64,000 bases of DNA, taken from assembly GCA_003215355.1 (NCBI GenBank), contig QCKL01000005.1, positions 1 through 64,000 of the forward strand, in the 5' to 3' direction. The notes below the pieces were generated by a model, which saw only the letters and a list, made by a program, of their open reading frames with translations, was not told the DNA's origin and did no database searches. Source of the DNA: Prochlorococcus sp. AG-409-O23 (GTDB taxonomy: Bacteria > Cyanobacteriota > Cyanobacteriia > PCC-6307 > Cyanobiaceae). Shown here piece after piece: positions 32,478 to 41,391 of this stretch. How positions within the stretch are numbered: the first letter of the stretch is position 1; each line of letters starts with the position of its first letter. Made by a program: the position numbers and the translations under genes.

Positions 32478-33395
32478 GTGATGGATTGGTTGCGTCAGGT
32501 TCCTGTTGGGCAGTATGTAGTAGGTAATTCCAGTTGGCTGCGTCGGATTGATCCCAGACTCAAGCTCGCGTGGGTATTGATGTTTTTACTTACACCTGTA
32601 CTGGCAGGCGCTTATTGGAGGTTTGGTTTAGTAATAGCCCTGATTGGCGTGACATTTATTAGTCGGCTTCCAGGTCGCATTTGGGGACGCTCTCTTGTCT
32701 TGCTATTGATTTTGGCAGGCTTTGTGGGCTTTTTTGCAATGCTTTTGCCTACCGGCGAAGTGCCTGCGATGCTTTCTGCTCGAGCTCCTAACGAGTTGCC
32801 AAATTCTCTAGCAACTGCGCCTGCTTGGGAGATTTTGCGAATAGGACCTCTTGGTTTAGGTCCTATTTCTCTAGGTCCGTTTGTTATTGATCGTCGATCA
32901 GCTGAGTTGGGCTTGAATACCTCTTCATTGATTTTTACGGTGATTCATAGTGTCAACCTCATGTTGATAACCACATCTCCAGAGGATTTGATGTGGACAC
33001 TTAGATGGTTCCTTACACCGCTTGCGTTATTTGGTCTACCTATAGATCGAATTAGCTTTCAACTTTTGTTGGCTCTTAGGTTCCTCCCATTGGTTCAGGA
33101 GGAGTTCCAAAATCTCTTAAGATCTCTCGCGAGTAGGGCTGTCAATGTTCGCCAACTTGGCTGGAAGGCTTCATTGGGCCTTGTCTTGTCAGTAGGAGAA
33201 CGTTTATTAGCAAATATCCTTTTAAGGGCTGAGCAAGGAGCAGATGCACTTTTAGCAAGGGGGGGGCAATGGCTCCCCCCAGATCAATTCAGACCAAAGA
33301 TTCTGCAAAAAAGAACTTTGTCTTGGCTCAATATTGCATCTAGCTTGCTTCTATTGCTGGTTCTTGGTCTTCGTGGGAAGTACGGTGCTTTATAG
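32478..33395 (+). CDS. Energy-coupling factor transporter T component-like permease (CbiQ/EcfT family)
   Basis: 305 residues from a GTG directly adjoining the der stop. Several membrane helices (about 25-45, 48-65, 70-90, 135-160, 175-200 and 280-300) surround the cytoplasmic coupling segment. Two Ala-Arg type motifs, SLASRAVNV and DALLARGG, are expected to contact the ATPases. ECF T proteins couple vitamin or metal-binding S components to ATP hydrolysis. No S or A component lies nearby, so the substrate is unknown. This der-cbiQ-pipX context is common in cyanobacteria. Confidence 0.85.
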   Translation: MMDWLRQVPVGQYVVGNSSWLRRIDPRLKLAWVLMFLLTPVLAGAYWRFGLVIALIGVTFISRLPGRIWGRSLVLLLILAGFVGFFAMLLPTGEVPAMLSARAPNELPNSLATAPAWEILRIGPLGLGPISLGPFVIDRRSAELGLNTSSLIFTVIHSVNLMLITTSPEDLMWTLRWFLTPLALFGLPIDRISFQLLLALRFLPLVQEEFQNLLRSLASRAVNVRQLGWKASLGLVLSVGERLLANILLRAEQGADALLARGGQWLPPDQFRPKILQKRTLSWLNIASSLLLLLVLGLRGKYGAL

Positions 33396-33412
33396 ACACC
33401 CAGTATCAATAG

Positions 33413-33679
33413 GTGAGTGCAGAGCATTATTTAAATCACCCCACTTTTGGCATGCTTTACCTAGTCGCGCCAGCTGGTGAAGGTAGAGATGTATATGCGA
33501 CTTTATATGCTCAGAAGATGTTTTTCCTCGTGACTCTTCAGCCTAGGGGAGCTCAGTTTGAGGTGATTCCATATTTGGATGCTCGCCATCATGCCGAGCT
33601 CCATTTATCTCGTTGTCGTCGGGATGGCTCACCTGATAGAGAGCGATGGCAAGAGTTATTCCATCAAACCTTTGTTTGA
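33413..33679 (+). CDS. pipX: PipX, PII-interacting co-activator of NtcA
   Basis: 88 residues, against about 89 for Synechococcus PipX. The Tudor-like domain is recognisable from NYLNHPTFG-like YLNHPTFGMLYLV, then ATLYAQKMFFLVT, the RF... region and C-terminal helices ending in a Q-T-F. PipX shuttles between PII (GlnB) and NtcA according to 2-oxoglutarate and ATP, adjusting nitrogen-responsive transcription. Start is a GTG at 33413. pipY follows directly, as in other cyanobacteria. Confidence 0.92.
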   Translation: MSAEHYLNHPTFGMLYLVAPAGEGRDVYATLYAQKMFFLVTLQPRGAQFEVIPYLDARHHAELHLSRCRRDGSPDRERWQELFHQTFV

Positions 33680-33683
33680 AGCC

Positions 33684-34364
33684 TTGGTAATTTCGTCTGC
33701 GCTATGGAGGGAATTAGATAGCAGCTTGCCATTTGGGGTGAATTTACTTGCAGTTAGCAAGGGACACCCCGAGTCTTCCATTCGTTTTTTTGCAGAGCTT
33801 GGGCAAAGAGATTTTGGGGAGAGTCGCTTGCAAGAAGCTTTGCCCAAAATCCTTGCTTTATCTGACCAGGAAGGACTTAGATGGCACTTTATTGGTCGTC
33901 TTCAAGCAAATAAAGTTAGAGGGGTGGTGCGTGCTTTTGAAGTTATTCACTCTGTCGACTCGTTGCGATTAGCCGAGAGAATTTCAAGAATTGCAGGGGA
34001 GGAAAACCGGTGTCCAGATGTCATGCTTCAGGTGAAGTTCAAGGATGATCCAACAAAAGGAGGATTTGATCCTGATGAGTTACTGAAGGATTGGGCCAAG
34101 ATGATTGGATTGTCAAATCTGCACATTATTGGACTAATGACCATGCCTCCCTTGGGGATTGATTTAAATCAGCGGAGGCAAATCTATAAAGATTGTCGAG
34201 ACCTGGCAGATAAGTTGAGTTTGTCAGATTGTTCAATGGGGATGAGTCAAGACTGGCATGAGGCTTTAGATGCAGGTGCTACCTGGTTGAGATTGGGATC
34301 TGCGTTGTTCGGAGTTCCTCGTAAGAACGTCGACCTTCATAAAGATGTCACTAAAGGGGATTAA
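33684..34364 (+). CDS. pipY: PipY, PLP-binding homeostasis protein (YggS/PROSC family)
   Basis: The fold-type III PLP barrel is clear: LLAVSKGHP with the PLP lysine, RDFGESRLQEAL, WHFIGRLQANK, IHSVDS, IGLMTMPP, SMGMSQDW and GATWLRLGSALFG. Start is uncertain: TTG 33684 (four bases after the pipX stop, 226 residues) best fits family N-termini, while TTG 33672 and ATG 33624 overlap pipX. The protein controls PLP and amino/keto-acid balance and is coexpressed with pipX in cyanobacteria. sepF follows, the usual order. Confidence 0.88.
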   Translation: MVISSALWRELDSSLPFGVNLLAVSKGHPESSIRFFAELGQRDFGESRLQEALPKILALSDQEGLRWHFIGRLQANKVRGVVRAFEVIHSVDSLRLAERISRIAGEENRCPDVMLQVKFKDDPTKGGFDPDELLKDWAKMIGLSNLHIIGLMTMPPLGIDLNQRRQIYKDCRDLADKLSLSDCSMGMSQDWHEALDAGATWLRLGSALFGVPRKNVDLHKDVTKGD

Positions 34365-34488
34365 AAACCTTGCCCCTGCCTGTCTGGAACGTTATTTAGG
34401 TATTAGGAATAGATGTTCCCTTTCAGGAAACGCTCCTAAAGTCGGCATCAGCTGACCTACCACCACGCCAACTAGAGAGGATTTACCG

Positions 34489-35064
34489 GTGTCGCTTATT
34501 TCCCGTCTTCGTGCTGTAGTCGCTGGTGACGACTACCTCGACAATGATTATGACGAGCTCGATTACGAAACAGGCGATCATTTTGACTCTGAAAATAGGA
34601 GTGCCAGAGATATTGGAGGTGAGTTGGCGCCTCTTTCGCAGTCAAACCCTTTTAATTTTGGTGATGGTATATCTGGTTCAAATGTGATTGGCATGCCTGG
34701 GATATCCACAACTACTTCTGAGGTGAACTTGATGGAACCTAGGAGTTTTGATGAAATGCCCAGGGCAATTCAGGCCCTACGTGAAAGGAAGACAGTCATC
34801 CTGAACCTCACAATGATGGAGCCTGATCAGGCCCAGAGGGCAGTGGACTTTGTCGCCGGAGGGACTTTTGCGATTGATGGTCATCAGGAGCGAGTTGGAG
34901 AAAGCATTTTCTTGTTTGCTCCTAGTTGTGTGACTGTGACGAACTCATTCCAAGAAGAAGCTTCCCCATCCACTGTGATTGGTAAGGATTCTGAACCTCA
35001 ACCACAGGAATCTGATCCAGCACCTGCTCCTGCATGGGGAGAATCAATGGCTTCTGCTATGTGA
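34489..35064 (+). CDS. sepF: SepF, FtsZ-associated cell division protein
   Basis: 191 residues from a GTG. The N-terminal amphipathic helix [13 protein letters not shown] suits membrane binding; an acidic linker follows (about 15-75). The SepF core (about 78-155) includes [38 protein letters not shown] and [11 protein letters not shown]. SepF bundles and tethers FtsZ; the cyanobacterial orthologue is Cdv2. The C-terminus is a proline/glutamate-rich tail. It lies 124 bp after pipY and 6 bp before proC. Confidence 0.95.
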   Translation: MSLISRLRAVVAGDDYLDNDYDELDYETGDHFDSENRSARDIGGELAPLSQSNPFNFGDGISGSNVIGMPGISTTTSEVNLMEPRSFDEMPRAIQALRERKTVILNLTMMEPDQAQRAVDFVAGGTFAIDGHQERVGESIFLFAPSCVTVTNSFQEEASPSTVIGKDSEPQPQESDPAPAPAWGESMASAM

Positions 35065-35070
35065 TGTTTC

Positions 35071-35898
35071 GTGCCTAGTTCTATTGGGGTGATTGGTTTA
35101 GGGCGAATGGCTCAAGCGCTACTTCTGCCCTTGCTTGAGAAGGGGGATTTCCTGCCTGAGCAGGTTTTCTCGATAGTTGGTCATGAAGGAAGTCTGCTAA
35201 ATGCTAGGGATCAACTTCCCAAAGGTCTTCGTATAGCCACTGCAGATGATCCAAGCGCAGAGGAAGTTTGGCGTGCACCAATTCAACTTTTAGCAGTCAA
35301 GCCTCAGCAATTGGAATTAGTAAAAGCCAAGGCTAAGTGTTTTGAACAAATAGGCGCTGGCTCTCGGCCATTGTTGATTTCTGTACTCGCAGGCGTAACT
35401 TTGAAGCGACTTCAGCAGTCATTCCCTTCGCACAATTGTGTGCGAGCAGTGCCAAATACTCCTTCACTTGTAGGAGCTGGCCTTACAGGGTTGGCATGGG
35501 GGGAAGGCGTTACTCATGAGCAGCGTCTTTCTGTAAAAGAAATCTTCAGTCCAATCAGTGAAGTGTTGGAGTTACCAGAGGAGCAGTTGGATGCATTTCT
35601 AGCTTTAACTTCTTCAGGCCCTGCCTATGTAGCACTTATGACTGAAGCTTTGGCGGACGGAGCAGTCGCAGCAGGATTGCCCCGTTCTCTGGCATATCAT
35701 TTGGCTCATCGGACACTTGCTGGGACTGCCGAACTTCTTAAGGAGAAAGAACTACATCCTGGACAAGTAAAGGACATGGTTGCTTCTCCAGGTGGTACAA
35801 CTATCACTGCGTTGCGTCATCTCGAGAAGGCAGGTGTGCGTTCCGCCTTGATGGAGGCAGTGGTGGTTGCAGCTGAACGAAGTCGCGAAATGGCCTAA
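35071..35898 (+). CDS. proC: Pyrroline-5-carboxylate reductase
   Basis: 275 residues from a GTG. The Rossmann N-terminus IGVIGLGRMAQALL is followed by AVKPQQ, SVLAGVTL, RAVPNTPSLVGAGLTG and the C-terminal P5CR signature ALADGAVAAGLPRSLAYHLAHRTLAG with SPGGTTITALRHLE. It makes proline from pyrroline-5-carboxylate with NAD(P)H. Its last 95 bp overlap the 3' end of the converging glycosyltransferase ORF on the other strand. Confidence 0.95.
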   Translation: MPSSIGVIGLGRMAQALLLPLLEKGDFLPEQVFSIVGHEGSLLNARDQLPKGLRIATADDPSAEEVWRAPIQLLAVKPQQLELVKAKAKCFEQIGAGSRPLLISVLAGVTLKRLQQSFPSHNCVRAVPNTPSLVGAGLTGLAWGEGVTHEQRLSVKEIFSPISEVLELPEEQLDAFLALTSSGPAYVALMTEALADGAVAAGLPRSLAYHLAHRTLAGTAELLKEKELHPGQVKDMVASPGGTTITALRHLEKAGVRSALMEAVVVAAERSREMA

Positions 35899-37075
35899 AT
35901 GGAGAAATTGGCGACATTCCTAAAAGTTGGTCATATAGGTTTTCTAGCGAATCTATGTTGTGATTAAGTGTGTATCTTTCGAGGACTCGATCGCGAGCAC
36001 GTCGACCTAATTCTGAGGTGAGCACGGGTTGATCTCTTAACACTGGCAACAGAGTCCTTAATTGAGTCGTCACTCCTTGAGTGCTTAGAACTATTCCTGC
36101 ACCTCCTTCAAGAACTTCGCCATCTGCTCCAGCATCGGTGGCAACACATGCTGTACCAGTAGCCATTGCTTCTAATAAAGATAGAGAGAGTCCTTCAACC
36201 AGGCTGGGGAGGAGAAAAACTTCTGCGCATTGAAGTAAAGCTATCTTTGTATTTAGCTCAGATTCATATCCCCACCAAAGTACTTCGCAGTCATTTGTGC
36301 TGAAAGAGTTATTTTCAAGAGTTGATTTGAGAGGGCCATCCCCAACAATTACTAATCTGCAGCCTTTGAGCTCTACCGAGCGCCATGCTCGAAGAAGTGC
36401 TTCGATATTCTTCTCTGCAGCGATTCGCCCCATATAAAGAAAAATTCGATTGTGACCAAGTCTTTCTTTTATCTTTGGATGAGTCGAAGAAGTACTTTCA
36501 TTATTAGCTGGAGTCCAACATTCGGTATCCACTCCATTTGGGATTACAGCTAACCGGTTTTCTTTTACTCCTAGTCTATTAAGTAGCTCAGCCTGTATCT
36601 CAGAGAACACTATAACCCTGTCATAACGAGCTAATGATGGTGCATATAGTTGATAAGTGAGCTGTTGAGTCCCTGCCGTAAGGTTTCGGATCCCCGCATC
36701 AAATGGTGGATGAAAAGTTCCTACTAGAGGGACTTTTAGTTGTTGGCAGAGGTCTGGCAGCCGAAAATCTAGAGGTGAGAGAGTAAGACTCGCATGGACA
36801 AGATCAGGTTGCAGTCGTTCAAGTGATTCTCTTAGCTCTCTTTGTGCTCGAGGAGAGGGAATGGTGTAAACCTGTGACTTCACTAGATAGGGCAAACTAA
36901 CTTCTGGGTCATTTGCAAGAAGACAGGTCTGAGTATTTACAGGACTACTTGGGTTGTCAAAATGAATGAAACTTATTTGATGACCTCTATCCCTAAGAGC
37001 CTCAGTAGTGCTTAGGCCATAGGTGACATTCCCGCAGAATGGTGTTTTTTTGCCCAGCCAGGCGATATGCGCCAC
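35804..37075 (-). CDS. GT4-family glycosyltransferase
   Basis: 423 residues. The two GT-B Rossmann domains are evident: an N-terminal domain starting IAWLGKKTPFCGNVTYGL, and a C-terminal domain with YMGRIAAEKNIEALLRAW, LVIVGDGPL and the donor-binding LPSLVEGLSLSLLEAMATGTA. This is the CAZy GT4 pattern. Acceptor and product are unknown. The C-terminal 35 residues are low-complexity and proline-rich; they overlap proC in antisense. The gene is followed upstream by an MFS transporter on the same strand. Confidence 0.88.
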   Translation of the reverse strand: MAHIAWLGKKTPFCGNVTYGLSTTEALRDRGHQISFIHFDNPSSPVNTQTCLLANDPEVSLPYLVKSQVYTIPSPRAQRELRESLERLQPDLVHASLTLSPLDFRLPDLCQQLKVPLVGTFHPPFDAGIRNLTAGTQQLTYQLYAPSLARYDRVIVFSEIQAELLNRLGVKENRLAVIPNGVDTECWTPANNESTSSTHPKIKERLGHNRIFLYMGRIAAEKNIEALLRAWRSVELKGCRLVIVGDGPLKSTLENNSFSTNDCEVLWWGYESELNTKIALLQCAEVFLLPSLVEGLSLSLLEAMATGTACVATDAGADGEVLEGGAGIVLSTQGVTTQLRTLLPVLRDQPVLTSELGRRARDRVLERYTLNHNIDSLENLYDQLLGMSPISPFRPFRDFVQLQPPLPPSRRNAHLPSRDDATQ

Positions 37076-37105
37076 CCGCTGAAATTTACAAGCTGCTTAA
37101 GAAAG

Positions 37106-38512
37106 CTAGCAGCGTTGCCATGGACGTTCTAGTAATGCTGCAATAAGTGCAAATGAAGCAAGAATCCAAAGTACTGGTACTAGCCCATATCTACTAACTA
37201 AAGCCCCTGCGAGTACAAGAGGCAGGCTAAGAGCAATATTGATTAAGTTGTTTTGAAGCCCAAACACTTTGCCGCGTTTGGATTCAGGAGTGTCCTCTTG
37301 GAGAGTCGTCTGAGCAGGAATTGCTACAAGTGCTGCTCCCATCCCAAGCATGCCGCAAAGGATCAATGTGAATCCAAGGGATCCCATGAATTGACCCAGT
37401 AGAACAAGGCACCAGGTGATAACACCCAAGCCTGTGGCTGTAAGACTTTTTCTGTTGAAGCCATGGCCAATTTGGGCTATTACTAGTGCGCCTAAGGCCA
37501 TTCCTATACCACTTATGGCTAGGAGAGTACCGAATTGAGTTGGCCCAAGCTCCTTAATTGATGAGGCAAGACTTATAGCTAGAACATAAAGGGCGGCTAG
37601 CAAGCTATATAGAAAAACAAGGTGCAACATTGCACTCCTGACTGTGGGTGTTTCCCTAATGACTTGCAGTCCATCTCTGATTTCTTGAAAGAGATTAATT
37701 TTGGCGTTTGACCTGGGCTTCTCAATTAAATGAATTGTGCTAATGCTAATAGCCGCAGTCGCATAGCAAAATGGTAGAAGTATGAATTCGCCTCCATTTA
37801 TTCCTAAATTTTGAGAAAAATGCTTTAGAAGACGCAAGATGGGGTCGCCAAGGGCAAATCCAACAATTGTTGCGCCCATGCATGTGGCTTGATAGAGGGA
37901 ATTTGCAGCCAGCAGATGTTCTTTAGGTACTAATAATGGGATTGCCGCTTGTTCTGCTGGGGCAAAGAATTGGGTAAGAACTGACTCTAAAAAAGTCATT
38001 ATCAATAGCACCCAATAGCCCCAGCCAATACCTATCCAGGTTGGGCCAGGCGAAATGCAAATTGGGACAAAAAGTACTAATAGTGCCCTCAGTCCATTTG
38101 AGGCGACCATTACACGGCGCTTAGGCCATAGATCTGCTCCTACCCCTGCGATGGTGCCTAGAACCATCGCAGGAATTGTATTGGCTACATAGATGCCTGT
38201 CGCTAAAAGGGTAATGCGCTGGGCCCGTGTTTCGAAGTCCATTCGAATGGCCGCTGCTACCTCTGCAAGAGCTTGATTGTCTTGAGGTGCATTGCTTACC
38301 CAGTACTGGGCAATTAAATACACCATTAAAACTATGTAGAACTTGTCAGCTAGTTGGGAGAAAATCTGCCCTATCCATAGTTTGCGGAATCCATCCAGGC
38401 GGATGACAGCCTGGATGCCTGTGCCCTTTTGTGCATGGGGGCCTTCGGGAATGGTGCTGGAGGGACTAGAACCGCTCAAGATGTCTTTTCTGTCGTCCTC
38501 ATAATCTCTCAT
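37106..38512 (-). CDS. Major facilitator superfamily transporter
   Basis: 468 residues. A cytoplasmic N-terminal segment (about 1-40) is followed by about twelve helices. The first helix is LWIGQIFSQLADKFYIVLMVYL and the inter-helix loop GVGADLWPKRRVMVASNG is the MFS motif A. A long loop (about 80-105) lies before helix 3. The family resembles MFS_3-type exporters; the substrate is unknown. Its start overlaps the recO stop by 14 bp, so they are coupled. Confidence 0.88.
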   Translation of the reverse strand: MRDYEDDRKDILSGSSPSSTIPEGPHAQKGTGIQAVIRLDGFRKLWIGQIFSQLADKFYIVLMVYLIAQYWVSNAPQDNQALAEVAAAIRMDFETRAQRITLLATGIYVANTIPAMVLGTIAGVGADLWPKRRVMVASNGLRALLVLFVPICISPGPTWIGIGWGYWVLLIMTFLESVLTQFFAPAEQAAIPLLVPKEHLLAANSLYQATCMGATIVGFALGDPILRLLKHFSQNLGINGGEFILLPFCYATAAISISTIHLIEKPRSNAKINLFQEIRDGLQVIRETPTVRSAMLHLVFLYSLLAALYVLAISLASSIKELGPTQFGTLLAISGIGMALGALVIAQIGHGFNRKSLTATGLGVITWCLVLLGQFMGSLGFTLILCGMLGMGAALVAIPAQTTLQEDTPESKRGKVFGLQNNLINIALSLPLVLAGALVSRYGLVPVLWILASFALIAALLERPWQRC

Positions 38513-39302
38513 TAATTCGTGTTGTTAGAACTTCTCTCAACATCGCGAGGGCGCGCACTTGTTTAGAAAGATGATTGTTAGCCCAGTATTCAACTACGGT
38601 TAATAGCTTTAGCCAAACCTCTTTAGGCCCCATTAGATCTCCATTCGCGCGCTTTGGGAGGTTGGGTTTTAGCAGCCTTTGAAGTAGTGCCAGTTCAGAT
38701 GGATTCAGTTCTATTGGTGAAGAGGGGACGGAACCTATTACAAAACCATCTGCAGGGATGAGGCTGCATCTCCATTCCCATTGACCTATTGGTGGGTCGA
38801 GTTTTGCTCCGCTTTTGCAACATTCCTGAATAGGAAGGCCATAGCCTCCTAGAGCAAGCAAGTGAATGCAAGATTGAACACTTGTTGCCAATGTTGTGAC
38901 AGGGCTGAAAGGATCTTGCTCAGCGATACCTTCTAGTCTCTCTAGATGCATTAGTACTGTACTGAGCATCCCATGTAGAGGATCGTTGCTGGCAACAAGG
39001 ATTAAGCAGAGTTCCGTCAATGCCTGTGCAGCTGCCAACGTTTCTAGTTTCTTGCCAACTCTGCTGAAGCTGCGTAATACATTTAATTGCCGAACTTTCT
39101 GGAGGCCTGTACGACCCACTATTTGCAACTCCAGAAAGGTAAGAGGAGCTGCTGCAGCAAGGCTGCTACGAGGGCGTCGTGCTCCTGGGATTGCAAGGCG
39201 AGTGAGGCCTTCTTCATCGCTAAGAAGAGTTAGTAATCGATCGTTCTCTCCAAGAGGCCCTACTTTTAGGGATAAGCCTTTGAGGCGCTTTGTATAGCTC
39301 AC
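38499..39302 (-). CDS. recO: DNA repair protein RecO
   Basis: 267 residues. The N-terminal OB fold is recognisable from LKGLSLKVGPLGENDRLLTLLSDEEGLTRLAIPGARR, and the helical C-terminal region contains LGGYGLPIQECC. It assists RecA loading on SSB-coated DNA together with RecR. The usual zinc cysteines are reduced. It overlaps deoC by 4 bp upstream and the MFS gene downstream. Confidence 0.92.
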   Translation of the reverse strand: MSYTKRLKGLSLKVGPLGENDRLLTLLSDEEGLTRLAIPGARRPRSSLAAAAPLTFLELQIVGRTGLQKVRQLNVLRSFSRVGKKLETLAAAQALTELCLILVASNDPLHGMLSTVLMHLERLEGIAEQDPFSPVTTLATSVQSCIHLLALGGYGLPIQECCKSGAKLDPPIGQWEWRCSLIPADGFVIGSVPSSPIELNPSELALLQRLLKPNLPKRANGDLMGPKEVWLKLLTVVEYWANNHLSKQVRALAMLREVLTTRINERL

Positions 39303-39982
39303 TCCTTCTGATCGCGGATTTCTTGCATAATCTCTTGACCAAAACTTGTCCCCAGTTGTGTTGCTCCAGCGTCGATTAACTTGAGAGCTTGAGTAAGTGT
39401 TTTAATTCCTCCAACGGCTTTTATTTCGCATCGACCGCGTGCTAATTGAGCCAATTCACTGATTTGATTAGGAGTGACAGCAGGCCCAAATCCGTTGCCA
39501 CTTTGGAGTCCCCTGACACCTGCGTCTAATGCTGCTTCTATAGCAATTGTTAGTTGGTCTGAAGGAATATTTGTGAGGTCAAGTATTACCCTGACTGGCA
39601 GGCCTAATGAACAAAGTGTCGCTAGCTCTTCTGCGAAGAAATTAGTTTGGCCTTGAGTAAGTGCAAAGTAGTTTGGAACAACATCTAATTGTTCTGCTCC
39701 TTTTGAGGCAGCCCATTCAGCCTCTGCTTTTTTGAAAGAGCTAGGGATTGCTCCAAAGGGGAAGGCAATAACGGCTATAAGCTTAGTTGGACCAGGAGGC
39801 CCTAGCCTTTCTCTTGTATAAGGAATCCTAGAAAGGTTTGTGCACAATCCTGAAAAAGTGAAGTGACTTGCTAGATCACAGTTTTGATTTAAAAGATCTT
39901 CATTAAGATGTGGGGCTAAAGCAGCTTGATGGATAAAAGAAGCTATTTCTGGCAAATCGCCTTTAGAGGAGTGGGCCCACAT
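39299..39982 (-). CDS. deoC: Deoxyribose-phosphate aldolase
   Basis: 227 residues. Class I aldolase features: LIAVIAFPFGAIPSSFKKAEAE near residue 70, LDVVPNYFAL, VRVILDLT and then the lysine-bearing SNGFGP- and IKAVGGIKTLTQAL segments with a C-terminal GTSFG. It cleaves deoxyribose-5-phosphate to acetaldehyde and glyceraldehyde-3-phosphate. The gene overlaps recO by 4 bp and lies 15 bp downstream of hpf. Confidence 0.92.
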   Translation of the reverse strand: MWAHSSKGDLPEIASFIHQAALAPHLNEDLLNQNCDLASHFTFSGLCTNLSRIPYTRERLGPPGPTKLIAVIAFPFGAIPSSFKKAEAEWAASKGAEQLDVVPNYFALTQGQTNFFAEELATLCSLGLPVRVILDLTNIPSDQLTIAIEAALDAGVRGLQSGNGFGPAVTPNQISELAQLARGRCEIKAVGGIKTLTQALKLIDAGATQLGTSFGQEIMQEIRDQKE

Positions 39983-39997
39983 AGAAAAATGGTTGTC

Positions 39998-40585
39998 TTA
40001 ATTTCGAGCTTGGATAACTCCATAGCCACCATGGTTGCGTTTGTAAATAACCTGCAATTGTCCACTTTCTTCATCACGAAATAAATAGAAGTCATGGTCA
40101 ATAAGATCTAGTTGATGTCTCGCCTGATCAACACTCATTGGCGACATGGTGAAATATTTCCGCCTGACGCCAGGATTTGGTAAATGAACTTCCTTGCCTT
40201 CCAAAAGAGAACCATCAACAGAAGAGTCTTTTATGACTGCTTCTGTTGTCGGTGTTGTTGAGGCGCTATGCCCATGGCTGTGATGATGGTCACTGTGGCG
40301 CTCTTTATATTTTCGAAGTTGCCTAGATAACTTGCCGGCTACTAGGTCAATACTTGCGTAGAGATTCTCGCTACGTTCTTGTGCCCGTATTACTGTTCCG
40401 TTTGCGAAAACAGTCACTTCAGCGGTTTGCCTTGCCACCCTTGGATTTCGCTCGACTGAAAGGTGAACATCTGCTTCTTTCACCATTTCTTCAAAATGTT
40501 GAATGGCTCGTTCCATTTTTGATTGGGTGTATTCACGAAGTGCAGGAGTGAGTTCAAGATTGCGACCATGGATCAGAAGCTTCAT
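39998..40585 (-). CDS. hpf: Long ribosome hibernation-promoting factor (LrtA type)
   Basis: 195 residues: an N-terminal ribosome-binding domain (about 1-100; [24 protein letters not shown]), a His/Ser/Thr-rich linker ([15 protein letters not shown]), then the dimerisation domain (about 138-195; [28 protein letters not shown]). Long HPF forms inactive 100S ribosomes in darkness or starvation; the cyanobacterial gene is light-repressed in some species. Its start codon overlaps the lipB start region in antisense. Confidence 0.95.
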   Translation of the reverse strand: MKLLIHGRNLELTPALREYTQSKMERAIQHFEEMVKEADVHLSVERNPRVARQTAEVTVFANGTVIRAQERSENLYASIDLVAGKLSRQLRKYKERHSDHHHSHGHSASTTPTTEAVIKDSSVDGSLLEGKEVHLPNPGVRRKYFTMSPMSVDQARHQLDLIDHDFYLFRDEESGQLQVIYKRNHGGYGVIQARN

Positions 40586-41290
40586 GGCATCCCTCCGGTG
40601 CCTATTGATTTCGGAAAGTTAGTAACAACATCTTCATCGGCCAAGTCACTTGCAGCTTTTCGTTTTGAGCCTCAAGTTTTAGTGCCGTTTGAAACCGCCT
40701 GGAATTGGCAGAGAGAGTGGCAGAGAGCCCTCCTCGAGAAGCCTGCGTCTGAACAAGCAGTGTGGTTACTTCAACATCCAAATTGTTACACGTTGGGGAG
40801 AGGCGCTAGTGAGAAAAATCTGCTTTTTGATGTAAAGACCCCTCCTTCGCCTTTATTTCGCATTGATCGAGGCGGAGAGGTTACTCACCACCTCCCTGGA
40901 CAGTTAGTTGTGTACCCGGTGCTTGATCTACGTCGTTACAAGACTGATTTGAATTGGTATATGCGTGAACTTGAAGAGACTTTAATAGAAGTCTTAGCTC
41001 ACTTGGGATTGCAGGGCAGGAGAATTCCTGGCATGACTGGGCTCTGGCTCGAAGATCGGAAGATCGCTTCGATTGGTGTTGGTTGTCGGCGCTGGATCAC
41101 ACAACATGGATTAGCACTTAACGTGGCGTGCGATTTGTCTGGCTTTGACGAGATAGTCCCTTGTGGATTAGTAGGCAAGCCTGTCGGAAGCTTGAACAAT
41201 TGGTTGCCTGGCTTATCAGTGTTCGATGTTCAGCCGCTTATGTGCCGCTGTCTGAGCAACCGCTTTGGCCTTGGTTGGTTTTCTTCTTAA
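40568..41290 (+). CDS. lipB: Octanoyl-ACP transferase LipB
   Basis: 240 residues from the ATG at 40568; GTG 40598 is an alternative because the first 30 or so residues are variable in the family. Core motifs: [39 protein letters not shown], and the catalytic-region [13 protein letters not shown]...FDEIVPCGL. LipB transfers octanoyl from ACP to lipoyl domains, such as that of the pdhC product encoded 2.6 kb downstream. It is divergent from and overlaps the hpf start. Confidence 0.93.
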   Translation: MDQKLHGIPPVPIDFGKLVTTSSSAKSLAAFRFEPQVLVPFETAWNWQREWQRALLEKPASEQAVWLLQHPNCYTLGRGASEKNLLFDVKTPPSPLFRIDRGGEVTHHLPGQLVVYPVLDLRRYKTDLNWYMRELEETLIEVLAHLGLQGRRIPGMTGLWLEDRKIASIGVGCRRWITQHGLALNVACDLSGFDEIVPCGLVGKPVGSLNNWLPGLSVFDVQPLMCRCLSNRFGLGWFSS

Positions 41291-41391
41291 GCTTAAAAAA
41301 GTCGGAACTTTTTTAATAAGGTTTATCTAGGAAGATTGATTTAATTTGTAGGCCCATCTTGGTTTCAATCTGCACTAATAACGAAGATCAA

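Noticed and set aside
35071-35100. Frameshift or damage at the sepF-proC junction
   Set aside because: The six-base spacing and GTG start explain it; both proteins are full length.
38896-39297. 133-residue plus-strand ORF over recO
   Set aside because: Arginine/serine-rich antisense shadow of recO with no domain.
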